Source: Hyphomicrobiales bacterium (GTDB lineage Bacteria > Pseudomonadota > Alphaproteobacteria > Rhizobiales > Rhizobiaceae). Taken from it: DNA of 64,000 bases. Of the stretch, positions 33,662 through 41,661 are shown piece by piece (position 1 is the stretch's first letter; each line of letters starts with the position of its first letter). The stretch covers positions 127,573 through 191,572 of the forward strand of contig UBKJ01000029.1 of NCBI GenBank assembly GCA_900465915.1, given 5' to 3'. The translations under genes were made by a program, and so were the position numbers. The notes beneath the pieces are model-generated. The model was not told where the DNA came from, did no database searches, and saw only the letters and a list, made by a program, of their open reading frames with translations.

Positions 33662-35758
33662 TCAGACGCGCTCGATCAGGAAGTAGGTGGTCGGTCCGGG
33701 CGGGTTCGGCAGAGCGGATGCATTGTTCCACAGCTCGACATTGAGCCCGATCGATCCGTCGCCCGTCATCACCGGCGGCTGCACCGTTCCGTCCAGCGAG
33801 ATCGGCGAAATCCGCCAGGGCGCATGGATCGGAAGCCTGAACCAGACATATTCGACCTTGATCTCCACCGGCAGGGAGCCGAAGTCGCTGACGGTCTTCT
33901 CTTCGCTGTCGCTGAAGACCATGTCAGTGTTGCGCGCATTGGTGGCGAACACCAGAAGCAGCTTGCTGCTGTTGGCGACCGTCTGGCCGTCGAGCGAGGA
34001 GACCGCCAGCAAGACGCCGCCGGACACCGAGCCGATCCAGAGCTGCCCGAGCTGCAGCGGCTGGTCGAGCGAGGAAAACGCGATCGCCTCCGTGTGCGGC
34101 GTGACGACCGTCATCCGCTCCGCCGATACGTCGACCTTGATTTCCCCGGTGTCGCTGACATAGACGTCGGACGCCGCGTCGCTGGCGTTCGACGTCGGCA
34201 GGACGCCGTTGCTGCGCAGGAACGACACCGCCGCCGCCCGTGAGGTGATGGGACGGGGCGAGGCGACCGTCACCGCCCCGGACGGGAACGGCGCGTCGCC
34301 CTGCGCGAAGCGCGTCATCAGCGCCATGATCGACACCGCGTCGGGCTCCTGCGTGTCCAGCCCGACGAGATTGGAGACGTCCTGGATCTGCGCCACGACC
34401 TGATGGGCCGCCTTCGACACGTCGCCGCGCCGGAACAGCAGCGCCGACAGGGTTTCGCCGGCGCGGGCGACCGGATCGAGGGCCGTCCGGTAGGGACGGA
34501 TATATTGTTCGCTGTAGCTGCTTCCCCCATAAGCGAGGATCAGCGCGCCGCCGCTGTGGCGGCATAGGATATCCTAGTCCTGGAACGCCGCATAGGCGGG
34601 CATTGCGACGCCCGCCTCATAGCGATATCTGTTCCAGAAGACGTGATCGTATTCCGTCATGACAAAGGGCTTGCCAGCGAGACGCGCCGCGGCGGCCTCG
34701 CGGAAATAGGCCATGACGCCCTCGAACGAGCTCGTGTCCAGGATCGGCCCCGTCAGGTCGTTGCTCGCGTCGTGATAGGTGTTCATCGCCACGGCCTGCT
34801 GGTTGCGGCGCGTGAGGGTGGACTGGACGCCCGTCCAGTTGTTGTAGGGCGCGATGACGCCCTTGAAGCCCATGGCGCGGATGCAGTCGCTCATTTTCTC
34901 CGCCGTCGCGGTTTCGACGGCGACGCAGAAGCGCGCGAAGTCCTTCAGGCGCCTGGACGCCACGTAGCGGTTGGCGGGCAGCGCAACCGACCCGTTTTCG
35001 ATCTGCTCGCCGGACGTCAACTCGCTGGCCCAGGCGGCCTGCAAGGCCGTGGTGGAGCCGTATTGCGTCTTCAGCCAGGCGTTGAAGGGCGGCTTCAGCT
35101 CGGTCAGTCCCTGCAGATCGCCATTGGCGTAGATCCAGGAGAGAAAGGAGAGGCCATTTTCGTTGTACGGAACGACGGCGGCCATCGCCGGATCCTCGAA
35201 CGGAACCAGCCCCGTATAGGGATTGATCGTACCGAAAATATCGACCTGAAAGCGCAGCCAATGACCGAAGGCCGCATTCTCGACATGCGTCTTCAGCTTC
35301 AGCTCGCCTTCCGTGCCCCAGCGGTCGGTGACGCCGCCCAGGGCGCCGCCGTTGGAGGTGAGGCCGTCGACGATCCAATAGACGCCGTTCTGCTTCAGCG
35401 CGGCCATGTAGTAGCGGAACCGGTCGAGAATATCCTGCCGGTATGCGAAATCCTGCATCTGCCCGTCCATCAACGCGATGTCGAGGAAATGGAACCGGGC
35501 GCAATTATAGCCGTGGCGGCGGAACTGGACGGCCATCTTGTCCGCCGTCGCATGGTCGGGAATGTCGCCGATCGTGCCACAGAGCAGACGGTACGGAACC
35601 GTCGGGGCGCTCTGCAGCGCGATATGGCCGTCCTGGTTGACGATCAGCCGACGGTCCTCGGTGATGGTCGGATTGGACAGGAAGGTGGAAAAATCGAGCG
35701 GGCTGCCGGCCGCGACCTCGAGATTCTGCTGGGTGACGGGTAACCAAAGGTCAGGCAT
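33662..35758 (-). pseudogene. glycosidase-like gene interrupted by one in-frame amber codon
   Basis: A single reading frame of 698 sense codons read as two parts: codons 1-394 (35758-34577), then TAG (34576-34574), then 303 more codons to 33662. It aligns over its length with the intact gene at 49331-51508. At the stop that copy has Trp (ALQGWDALCRH against AFQD-stop-DILCRH), so one G-to-A change of TGG explains it. Unlike the intact copy it lacks a signal peptide. Conserved acidic motifs VVPYNENG and MTEYDHVFW remain. ATG 35758 has a GGAG ribosome site. The composition looks less GC-rich than its neighbours. Either a young pseudogene or a two-part gene. Confidence 0.85.
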
Positions 35759-35849
35759 GTCTTTTCTCCATAATCGGACCTGGCAAGAATAACAGCCTGC
35801 CGATGTATGGGGATAAATTCCTAACGGAAAAAGGTCATGCCAGACGGGA

Positions 35850-35875
35850 CGTTTCCGGCCCGCTGGCCGGAAACG
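35850..35875. terminator. strong hairpin after hslO
   Basis: CGTTTCCGGCC/GGCCGGAAACG, 11 bp perfect, loop CGCT, 19 bases beyond the hslO stop. No T run follows; a possible non-canonical terminator or RNA stabiliser of the argDF-hslO message. Confidence 0.5.
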
Positions 35876-35893
35876 CCTGCAAAGTGTCGACGG

Positions 35894-36880
35894 CTAGACA
35901 CTGAACTCCGCCGGGTCGAATTCGTAGCGGGTGGAGCAGAATTCGCAGGTGACGGTGATCTTGCCGTCCTCGACGCTGTCGGCGATTTCCTCGGCGGAGA
36001 AGCCGCGCAGCACGCCTTCGATCTTCTCGCGCGAGCAGGAGCATTCGTCCACCACCGGCACGGCGTCGAAGACGCGCACGCCGCGTTCGTGGAACAGGCG
36101 GTACAGGAGCCGCTCCGTGCCAACCTGCGGGTCGGTCAGCTCCGAGCTTTCGATGGTGCCGACCAGCGAGCGCGCCTCGTTCCAGGCGTCGTCGGTGAAA
36201 TCGTCCGGGGCCTCGTCGCCGTCGCCGCCCGGAAGGTCCGGCATGCGGGCGCGCAGCTCGGATTCGGGCAGGAACTGCACGATCAGCCCGCCGGCGCGCC
36301 ATTGCTCGACCGCCTTGCCGTCGGCGCCGCGCTCGAACAGCTTGGCGACGCTGAGCTTGAGGTCGGTCGGAATCTGCTCCGACTGGCGGAAATAGCCGCG
36401 CGCGATCTCCTCCAGGGTCGAGCCGTCCAGCGCCACCACGCCCTGGTAGCGCTGGGCGTAGACGCCTTGATCGACCGTGAAGGCCAGCGTGCCGCGGCCC
36501 AGGAGCTCCTCCGGCCGCGTATGGCCGGCGGCGGCGGCCTGCCTCACCCGCTCCTCGTCGTAGCGCGCATAGGCGCGCACCGAGCGCGGGGTGCGGAAAT
36601 CCACCACCAGCATGTCCACCGGCCCGTCCGACTGGGTCTGGAAGATGAACTTGCCGTCGAATTTGAGCGAGGTGCCCAAAAGCACCGTCAGCACCGTCGC
36701 CTCGGCCAGGAGCCGCGCCACCTCCTCCGGATAGGCATGGCGGCGCAGGATGGCGTCGATGCTGGGGCCGAGCTGCACGGCGCGGCCGCGCACGTCCAGA
36801 CCCTCGATCTGGAACGGCACGACGGCGTCGTCGCCGGCGAAGCCGAAATCGCCGAGATGCGCTTCAACCCGATCAGCCAT
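35894..36880 (-). CDS. hslO: Hsp33 redox-regulated chaperonin
   Basis: A 328-residue Hsp33 holdase activated by oxidation and unfolding. The C-terminal redox switch is present: CSC in DECSCSREK and CEFC about 30 residues later, binding zinc when reduced. VDFRTPRSVRAYARYDEE and the GRGTLAFTVD block are family features. The length includes a longer acidic linker typical of Rhizobiales. It overlaps the argF stop by 8 bases and is the last gene of argD-argF-hslO. Confidence 0.95.
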   Translation of the reverse strand: MADRVEAHLGDFGFAGDDAVVPFQIEGLDVRGRAVQLGPSIDAILRRHAYPEEVARLLAEATVLTVLLGTSLKFDGKFIFQTQSDGPVDMLVVDFRTPRSVRAYARYDEERVRQAAAAGHTRPEELLGRGTLAFTVDQGVYAQRYQGVVALDGSTLEEIARGYFRQSEQIPTDLKLSVAKLFERGADGKAVEQWRAGGLIVQFLPESELRARMPDLPGGDGDEAPDDFTDDAWNEARSLVGTIESSELTDPQVGTERLLYRLFHERGVRVFDAVPVVDECSCSREKIEGVLRGFSAEEIADSVEDGKITVTCEFCSTRYEFDPAEFSV

Positions 36881-37808
36881 GCCCGGCGCCCTCCAGGCAC
36901 CAGGCCAGGATGGCCTTCTGGGCGTGCAGCCGGTTCTCCGCCTCGTCGAACACCACCGATTGCGGCCCGTCGATGACCTCGTCCGTCACCTCCTCGCCGC
37001 GATGGGCGGGCAGGCAGTGCATGAAAAGCGCCCTGGGGTCGGCCCTGGCCATCAGGCGCTCATTGACCTGATAGGGCATGAACACGTTGTGGCCGCGCGC
37101 ATGCGCCTCCTGCCCCATCGACACCCAGGTGTCGGTGACGATGCAGTCCACGCCGGCCGCCGCCTCGTCGGGATCGGTGGTGGCGTGGATGCGCGCGCCG
37201 TTGGCCCGCGCCCAGTCGACGAACTGCGCCTTGGGCTCGCTGCCCTCGGGCGTGGCGATGTTGACACCGAACTCGAAGCGCGCCGCGGCCTCCATCAGCG
37301 AATGCAGCACGTTGTTGCCGTCGCCCATCCAGGCGAAGGTCTTGCCCTTCACCGGGCCGCGATGCTCCTCATAGGTCAGCACGTCGGCCATGATCTGGCA
37401 GGGATGGGTGTCGTCGGTCAGCGCGTTGATCACCGGCACGGTGGCGTGCTCGGCCAGCTCCAGCATGCGGTCGTGCACGGTGGTGCGGATCATGATCGCG
37501 TCGACATAGCGCGACAGGACCTTGGCCGTGTCGGCGATGGTCTCGCTGCGGCCGAGCTGCATCTCCGAGCCGGTGAGCATGATGGTCTCGCCGCCGAGCT
37601 GGCGCATGCCGACGTCGAAGGAGACGCGCGTGCGCGTCGAGGGCTTCTCGAAGATCATCGCCAGCACCTTGCCGGCGAAGGGCTTTTCCAGCGCGCCCGC
37701 CTTCAGGCGCGCCTTGCGCGCCTTGGCGTCCTCCAGGATGCCGCGCAGCTCCGTGGAGGGGACGGCGGAAAGGTCGATGAAATGTCTGATGCCGTTGTTC
37801 TTCGCCAT
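36873..37808 (-). CDS. argF: ornithine carbamoyltransferase
   Basis: A 311-residue enzyme forming citrulline from ornithine and carbamoyl phosphate. STRTR is the carbamoyl-phosphate loop, MIRTTVHDRMLELAE follows, HPCQ binds substrate, DGNNVLHSL and WVSMGQE are ornithine-side motifs, and HCLPAHRGEEV has the catalytic Cys. ATG 37808 lies 5 bases after the argD stop; its 3' end overlaps hslO. Confidence 0.96.
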   Translation of the reverse strand: MAKNNGIRHFIDLSAVPSTELRGILEDAKARKARLKAGALEKPFAGKVLAMIFEKPSTRTRVSFDVGMRQLGGETIMLTGSEMQLGRSETIADTAKVLSRYVDAIMIRTTVHDRMLELAEHATVPVINALTDDTHPCQIMADVLTYEEHRGPVKGKTFAWMGDGNNVLHSLMEAAARFEFGVNIATPEGSEPKAQFVDWARANGARIHATTDPDEAAAGVDCIVTDTWVSMGQEAHARGHNVFMPYQVNERLMARADPRALFMHCLPAHRGEEVTDEVIDGPQSVVFDEAENRLHAQKAILAWCLEGAGHG

Positions 37809-37812
37809 GGGA

Positions 37813-39027
37813 TCACGCCGTCCTGCTGACCGGATTGGCCATGGAGAGCCGCTCGACGGCGGCCTCGATGCGGCGCAAAGCCTCGCGCGCCTCGTCCGGC
37901 GTGGTGACCAGCGGCGGCAGAAGGCGCACGACATTGTCGCCGGCCCCGACGCTGAGCAGGCGCTCGTCGCGCAGCGCCTGGATGAGGTTGACGTTCGGGA
38001 CCACGCATTTGAGGCCGATCAGCAGGCCGCGGCCGCGGATCTCGGACACCACGTCGGGATAGCGGTCGACGATGGAGGCGAGGCCCTGCTTGAGGACCAG
38101 CGCCGTCTCCTGCACCTTTTCGAGGAAGCCGTCGGCCAGCACCACGTCGAGCACCGCGCCGCCGACCGCCATGGCCAGCGGGTTGCCGCCATAGGTGGTG
38201 CCGTGCACGCCGGCCGTCATGCCCTTGGCGGCCTCGGCCGTGGCGAGGCAGGCGCCCATGGGGAAGCCGCCGCCGATGCCCTTGGCCACCGCCATGACGT
38301 CCGGCTTCACGCCGGCCCATTCATGGGCGAAAAACTTGCCGGTGCGGCCGACGCCCGTCTGCACCTCGTCGAGGATGAGGAGCAGGCCCTTTTCGTCGCA
38401 GATCCGGCGGATGAGACGCAGGAACTCCTCCGGGAAGCCGCGCAGGCCGCCCTCGCCCTGCACGGGCTCGAGCAGGATCGCGGCCGTCTCGTCGGTGATT
38501 GCGGCGCGCAGGGCCGCCTCGTCGCCGAAGGGAACCTGGTCGAAGCCCTCGACCTTGGGGCCGAAGCCCTCCAGATATTTGGCCTGGCCGCCGGCGGCGA
38601 TGGTGGCCAGCGTGCGGCCGTGGAAGGCGCCCTCGAAGGTCACGATGCGGAACCGCTCCGGGTGGCCGCTGACGTAATGATAGCGGCGCGCGGTCTTGAT
38701 GGCGCATTCCAGCGCCTCGGCGCCGGAATTGGTGAAGAAGACCTTGTCGGCGAAGGTGGCGTCGACCAGCCGCTGCGCCAGCTTCTCCTGTCCGGGAATC
38801 TCATAGACGTTGGACAGGTGCCAGAGCTTGTCGGCCTGCGCCTTCAGCGTCTCGACCAGATGCGGATGCGAATGGCCGAGCGAATTGACGGCGATGCCGG
38901 CGGCGAAATCCAGGTAGCGGTCGCCGTCCTCGGTGATCAGCCAGACGCCCTTGCCTCGCTCGAAGCGCAGCGCCGCACGATTATACGTGTCGTAGAGCGG
39001 GTGCACGGTCGTCGTGGCGTCGGTCAT
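37813..39027 (-). CDS. argD: acetylornithine aminotransferase
   Basis: A 404-residue class III PLP aminotransferase of arginine synthesis (it may also act in lysine synthesis). DFAAGIAVNSLGHSHP, FFTNSGAEALECAIK, ILDEVQTGVGRTG, and the PLP lysine in AVAKGIGGGFP. ATG 39027 has GGAGG 8 bases before. A near-consensus promoter and a terminator-like hairpin lie directly upstream, suggesting attenuation. Leads argD-argF-hslO. Confidence 0.95.
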   Translation of the reverse strand: MTDATTTVHPLYDTYNRAALRFERGKGVWLITEDGDRYLDFAAGIAVNSLGHSHPHLVETLKAQADKLWHLSNVYEIPGQEKLAQRLVDATFADKVFFTNSGAEALECAIKTARRYHYVSGHPERFRIVTFEGAFHGRTLATIAAGGQAKYLEGFGPKVEGFDQVPFGDEAALRAAITDETAAILLEPVQGEGGLRGFPEEFLRLIRRICDEKGLLLILDEVQTGVGRTGKFFAHEWAGVKPDVMAVAKGIGGGFPMGACLATAEAAKGMTAGVHGTTYGGNPLAMAVGGAVLDVVLADGFLEKVQETALVLKQGLASIVDRYPDVVSEIRGRGLLIGLKCVVPNVNLIQALRDERLLSVGAGDNVVRLLPPLVTTPDEAREALRRIEAAVERLSMANPVSRTA

Positions 39028-39079
39028 TGCGTCAGGCCTCCATTGGGACGCCGCCTCGCCGGGCGCGCCGGCTGCGGCT

Positions 39080-39118
39080 GAAATAAAAAGCCGCCCTCTG
39101 GTGACAGCGCTGGGCGGC
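39080..39118 (-). terminator. terminator-like hairpin at the 5' end of the argDF transcript
   Basis: On the minus strand GCCGCCC (39118-39112) pairs with GGGCGGC (39096-39090), loop 15 bases, then TTTTTATTT. The promoter just upstream places the start about at the first base of the stem, so an RNA of only about 40 nt would result if it terminates. Confidence 0.65.
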
Positions 39119-39123
39119 ATGCG

Positions 39124-39152
39124 TATATTGGCTTTCGCAAGAAAAATGTCAA
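39124..39152 (-). promoter_or_regulatory. promoter of argD-argF-hslO
   Basis: TTGACA (39152-39147), 17 bases, AATATA (39129-39124) on the minus strand, close to the sigma-70 consensus and about 100 bp before argD. Confidence 0.8.
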
Positions 39153-39228
39153 ACGAAAGCGCGGAAGCGCCGGATCATCTTTTCGCGTTGCGAAATCCGG
39201 CCCGGGACCCCATCTGAACCTCCGCGCG

Positions 39229-39433
39229 GAATCAAAGAAAAGTCGTCTTTGACGCCCAAGTTGGGGAAAACCGCAAAAATGGAATCCGCCTGACAGGGCT
39301 ATCCCTTGTCATGGAGTCGTTCGGTATTGTAGTTTCTGTCCAAAGATTAAAGCTACATTTCGTGCGGCGGACCTGGTCACCCGGATAGATATGGTGTTTC
39401 AGCCCGGAGCAATCCGGGGCCAGCGGCGGATTC
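39229..39433 (+). promoter_or_regulatory. gcrA promoter region with four GANTC sites
   Basis: CcrM methylation sites GANTC occur at 39229, 39282, 39314 and 39429, three of them within 90 bp, upstream of gcrA. GcrA binds and activates at methylated GANTC promoters, so self-control and cell-cycle timing are plausible. I see no full CtrA box. The rest of 39130-39462 holds no gene. Confidence 0.6.
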
Positions 39434-39462
39434 CGCCAACGAGATCGATTGGAGCCCAGGCG

Positions 39463-40017
39463 ATGAACTGGACAGATGAACGCGTCGAACTTTTGAAGAA
39501 GCTGTGGGGCGAGGGCCTCAGCGCCAGCCAGATCGCGGCGCAGCTCGGCGGCGTCAGCCGCAACGCGGTGATCGGCAAGGTGCATCGGCTGAAGCTGTCG
39601 GGCCGCGGCAAGACCACGACCGCCGCCCCGCGCAGCAAGAAGGTCAACGCCGCCACCGCCGCCCCGCGTCCGGCCGCCTCCGCCCCCGCCCAGCAGGGCG
39701 CGACGGCCAGCGCCGCCGCCGCGATGCGCACGGCGACCGTGACCAAGACGGTCGGCGCCACCGCGCTGCAGATGGAATACGCCGCCGAGGCGGTGGTCGA
39801 GACCGTGGTGAAGCCCTCCTCCAACGTGGTGGTGCCGATCTCGCGCAAGCTCACCCTGCTGCAGCTCAGCGAACGCACCTGCAAATGGCCGATCGGCGAC
39901 CCGCTCAGCGAGGACTTCCACTTCTGCGGCAGCGAATCCGGCGAATCCAGCCCCTATTGCAGCTACCACTCCCGCCTGGCGTTCCAGCCGACGGCGGAGC
40001 GGCGAAGGGCACGCTGA
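39463..40017 (+). CDS. gcrA: GcrA cell-cycle regulator
   Basis: A 184-residue sigma-70 cofactor of Alphaproteobacteria. The N-terminal HTH MNWTDERVELLKKLWGEGLS (then ASQIAAQLGGVSRNAVIGKV) is diagnostic; an Ala/Thr-rich linker follows; the C-terminal sigma-binding part has CKWPIGDP, FHFCGSES and YCSYHSRLAFQP with conserved Cys. It works with CcrM methylation of GANTC. Terminator downstream at 40049. Confidence 0.96.
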   Translation: MNWTDERVELLKKLWGEGLSASQIAAQLGGVSRNAVIGKVHRLKLSGRGKTTTAAPRSKKVNAATAAPRPAASAPAQQGATASAAAAMRTATVTKTVGATALQMEYAAEAVVETVVKPSSNVVVPISRKLTLLQLSERTCKWPIGDPLSEDFHFCGSESGESSPYCSYHSRLAFQPTAERRRAR

Positions 40018-40021
40018 TCAT

Positions 40022-40057
40022 TAGGGGAATAAGGGAGTAAGGGAATAGGGGAGTAGG
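40022..40057. repeat. 8-bp repeat array, inverted copy
   Basis: Four degenerate units of TARGGGAR just after the gcrA stop, in reverse orientation to the TACTCCCC array at 40521-40552. It also forms the left arm of the gcrA terminator. Confidence 0.7.
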
Positions 40058-40092
40058 TTGGACGGCGCCGTCCGCTGACTCCCTTTTCTTTT
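40049..40092 (+). terminator. terminator of gcrA
   Basis: Outer stem GGGAGT/ACTCCC and inner palindrome GGACGGCGCCGTCC, followed by TTTTCTTTT. Confidence 0.7.
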
Positions 40093-40149
40093 GTCCATTT
40101 TTTTTACGCGGTCAGTTTACGTTCCACCATCATTGCACGCGATGCATGG

Positions 40150-40515
40150 GATCGCTTCGTCAGACAGCATCCGGACTGCGACGCCGCTCCAGCTATATAA
40201 TCTCGCGCGGCGTGGTCGATGGGAGCTTGCGCGGCTTCGGCGATAAAGGCGCGGCTAGCTTGTGACGAATGGCTTCGGCCAGCGTCGGCGTCGTCGATGG
40301 GTGGTGGTCCCACCTCCAGATCGGCGGCGCACCCCTTCCCCTACTTCCTCATACACGACCAGTCCGAGACGCCGCTTCAGCTATAATCCCGCGCGGGACG
40401 ATTGATGAGGGCTTGCGAAGACAGGAAGGGACGCGTTTGCGGCGCATGATTTCGGCCAACGTATCGATATCGCCGAGAGAGATAGTCGTCCCACCCCAGA
40501 CCGGCGGCGGGTTTC
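40150..40515 (-). pseudogene. two decayed copies of the GT4 3' end
   Basis: Bases about 40160-40325 and about 40345-40515 each resemble, in order and strand, the last 170 bp or so of the glycosyltransferase gene at 40528. Matching landmarks are the GCCGC-CCAGCTATA block, the GATGAGGG-CTTGCG block, GGCGCATG-TTCGGCCAA and the final CGTC-C-AGA-CGGCGG. Both carry indels and stops (TGG of DYSWSG became TGA in one). They are debris of tandem duplication at the gene's end. Confidence 0.75.
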
Positions 40516-40520
40516 TTACA

Positions 40521-40552
40521 TACTCCCCTACTCCCCTACTCCCCTACTCCCC
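40521..40552. repeat. four perfect TACTCCCC tandem units
   Basis: Units at 40521, 40529, 40537 and 40545. The array encodes the last residues and the stop codon (40530-40528) of the GT4 gene, so unit number changes only the C-terminal tail. Confidence 0.92.
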
Positions 40553-41661
40553 TCATACACCGCCAACGTCCGGTCCGCGATGCCGCTCCAGCTATAATCC
40601 CGGGCGATGCGGTCGATGAGGGCCTGCGAGGCCTGCAGCGACAGGGGCGCGGCGAGTTTGCGGCGCATGGCTTCGGCCAAGGCGTCGGTGTCGCCGAGCG
40701 GGAAATAGTCGTCCTCGGGCAAGCCGACCTCCAGATTGGCGGTGATGTCGCTCGCCAGAACCGAAAGGCCGTAGCCCATGGCCTCCAGAAGCGCGATCGG
40801 CATGCCCTCGTGGCTCGACGGCAGCACGAACAGGCCCGCCTGGCTGAACAGCGCCGACAGTTCCGGGCCGCGCAGCGCGCCGGTCAGCACGACGCCGGGC
40901 GTGCGCTCGGCGGCGGCCTTCACTTCGGCGGCGTAGTCGGCTGTGTATTCGGCCGAGCCGATCAGCGCCAGTTTCAGCGTCGGGTCGTCGAGCTTGGCGA
41001 AGGCTTCGATGAGGTCGAGCTGGCGCTTTTCCGGCACGATGCGCGCCACCAGCGCCACGTAGCGCCCCGCCGTCAGGCCGTGCTTCTCCAGCCAGCGCGG
41101 GTCGCGGTCGCCCGGCTGCACCGTGACGCCGTTGGGGATGAAGGTGACGGGGACGCCGTAGCGGCGCTCCATGGTTTGGGCGATGTCGTTGGAGACCGCG
41201 ATGCGGCCATGGGCGAAGCGCATGCCGCACCATTCGCCCATCTTCAGCATGGTCCGCGCCATGCGGCCCCATTTCTGGCGGTTGTAGTCGAAGCCGTGAT
41301 GGGTGACGACGACGCGCAGGCCGAACAGCCGCGCCAGCGGCGTCGCCAGAGCCGGGCCGATGGCGTGGATATGCAGCACGTCCGGGCGGCGGAAGGCGGC
41401 GCGCAGCACGCCGAGGCAGGTGTGGACGATGGCCTCGAACTTCATCGAGGTCGGGGCCCAGATCGGCGTCACCTTGACGCCCGACCACAGATAGGGCTCG
41501 CGCGTCGGCAGATAGGGGCTGCGGCCCACCACCTCCACGTCCCAGCCGCGCTCGACATAGAGCCGCGCCAGCTCCTCGACATGCTTCTCCACCCCGCCCT
41601 GCACGTTGGGCACGCCGCGCAGGCCCAGCATCGTCACGCGCCGTCTCGAAGCCGCGGCCAT
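40528..41661 (-). CDS. GT4 family glycosyltransferase
   Basis: A 377-residue retaining GT-B glycosyltransferase. The N-lobe begins TMLGLRGVPNVQGGVEKHVEEL, as in WbnK/RfaB-like rhamnosyl- or glucosyltransferases; VTHHGFDYNRQKWG and the C-lobe donor motif SSHEGMPIALLEAMGYG (EX7E) follow. The tail EGSRGVGE is encoded by an 8-bp repeat. ATG 41661 overlaps the preceding stop by one base. Last gene of the leftward exopolysaccharide run. Confidence 0.88.
   Translation of the reverse strand: MAAASRRRVTMLGLRGVPNVQGGVEKHVEELARLYVERGWDVEVVGRSPYLPTREPYLWSGVKVTPIWAPTSMKFEAIVHTCLGVLRAAFRRPDVLHIHAIGPALATPLARLFGLRVVVTHHGFDYNRQKWGRMARTMLKMGEWCGMRFAHGRIAVSNDIAQTMERRYGVPVTFIPNGVTVQPGDRDPRWLEKHGLTAGRYVALVARIVPEKRQLDLIEAFAKLDDPTLKLALIGSAEYTADYAAEVKAAAERTPGVVLTGALRGPELSALFSQAGLFVLPSSHEGMPIALLEAMGYGLSVLASDITANLEVGLPEDDYFPLGDTDALAEAMRRKLAAPLSLQASQALIDRIARDYSWSGIADRTLAVYEGSRGVGE

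Noticed and set aside
40022..40552. CRISPR-like array
   Set aside because: Units are 8 bp without spacers, and the longer repeats are decayed gene ends.
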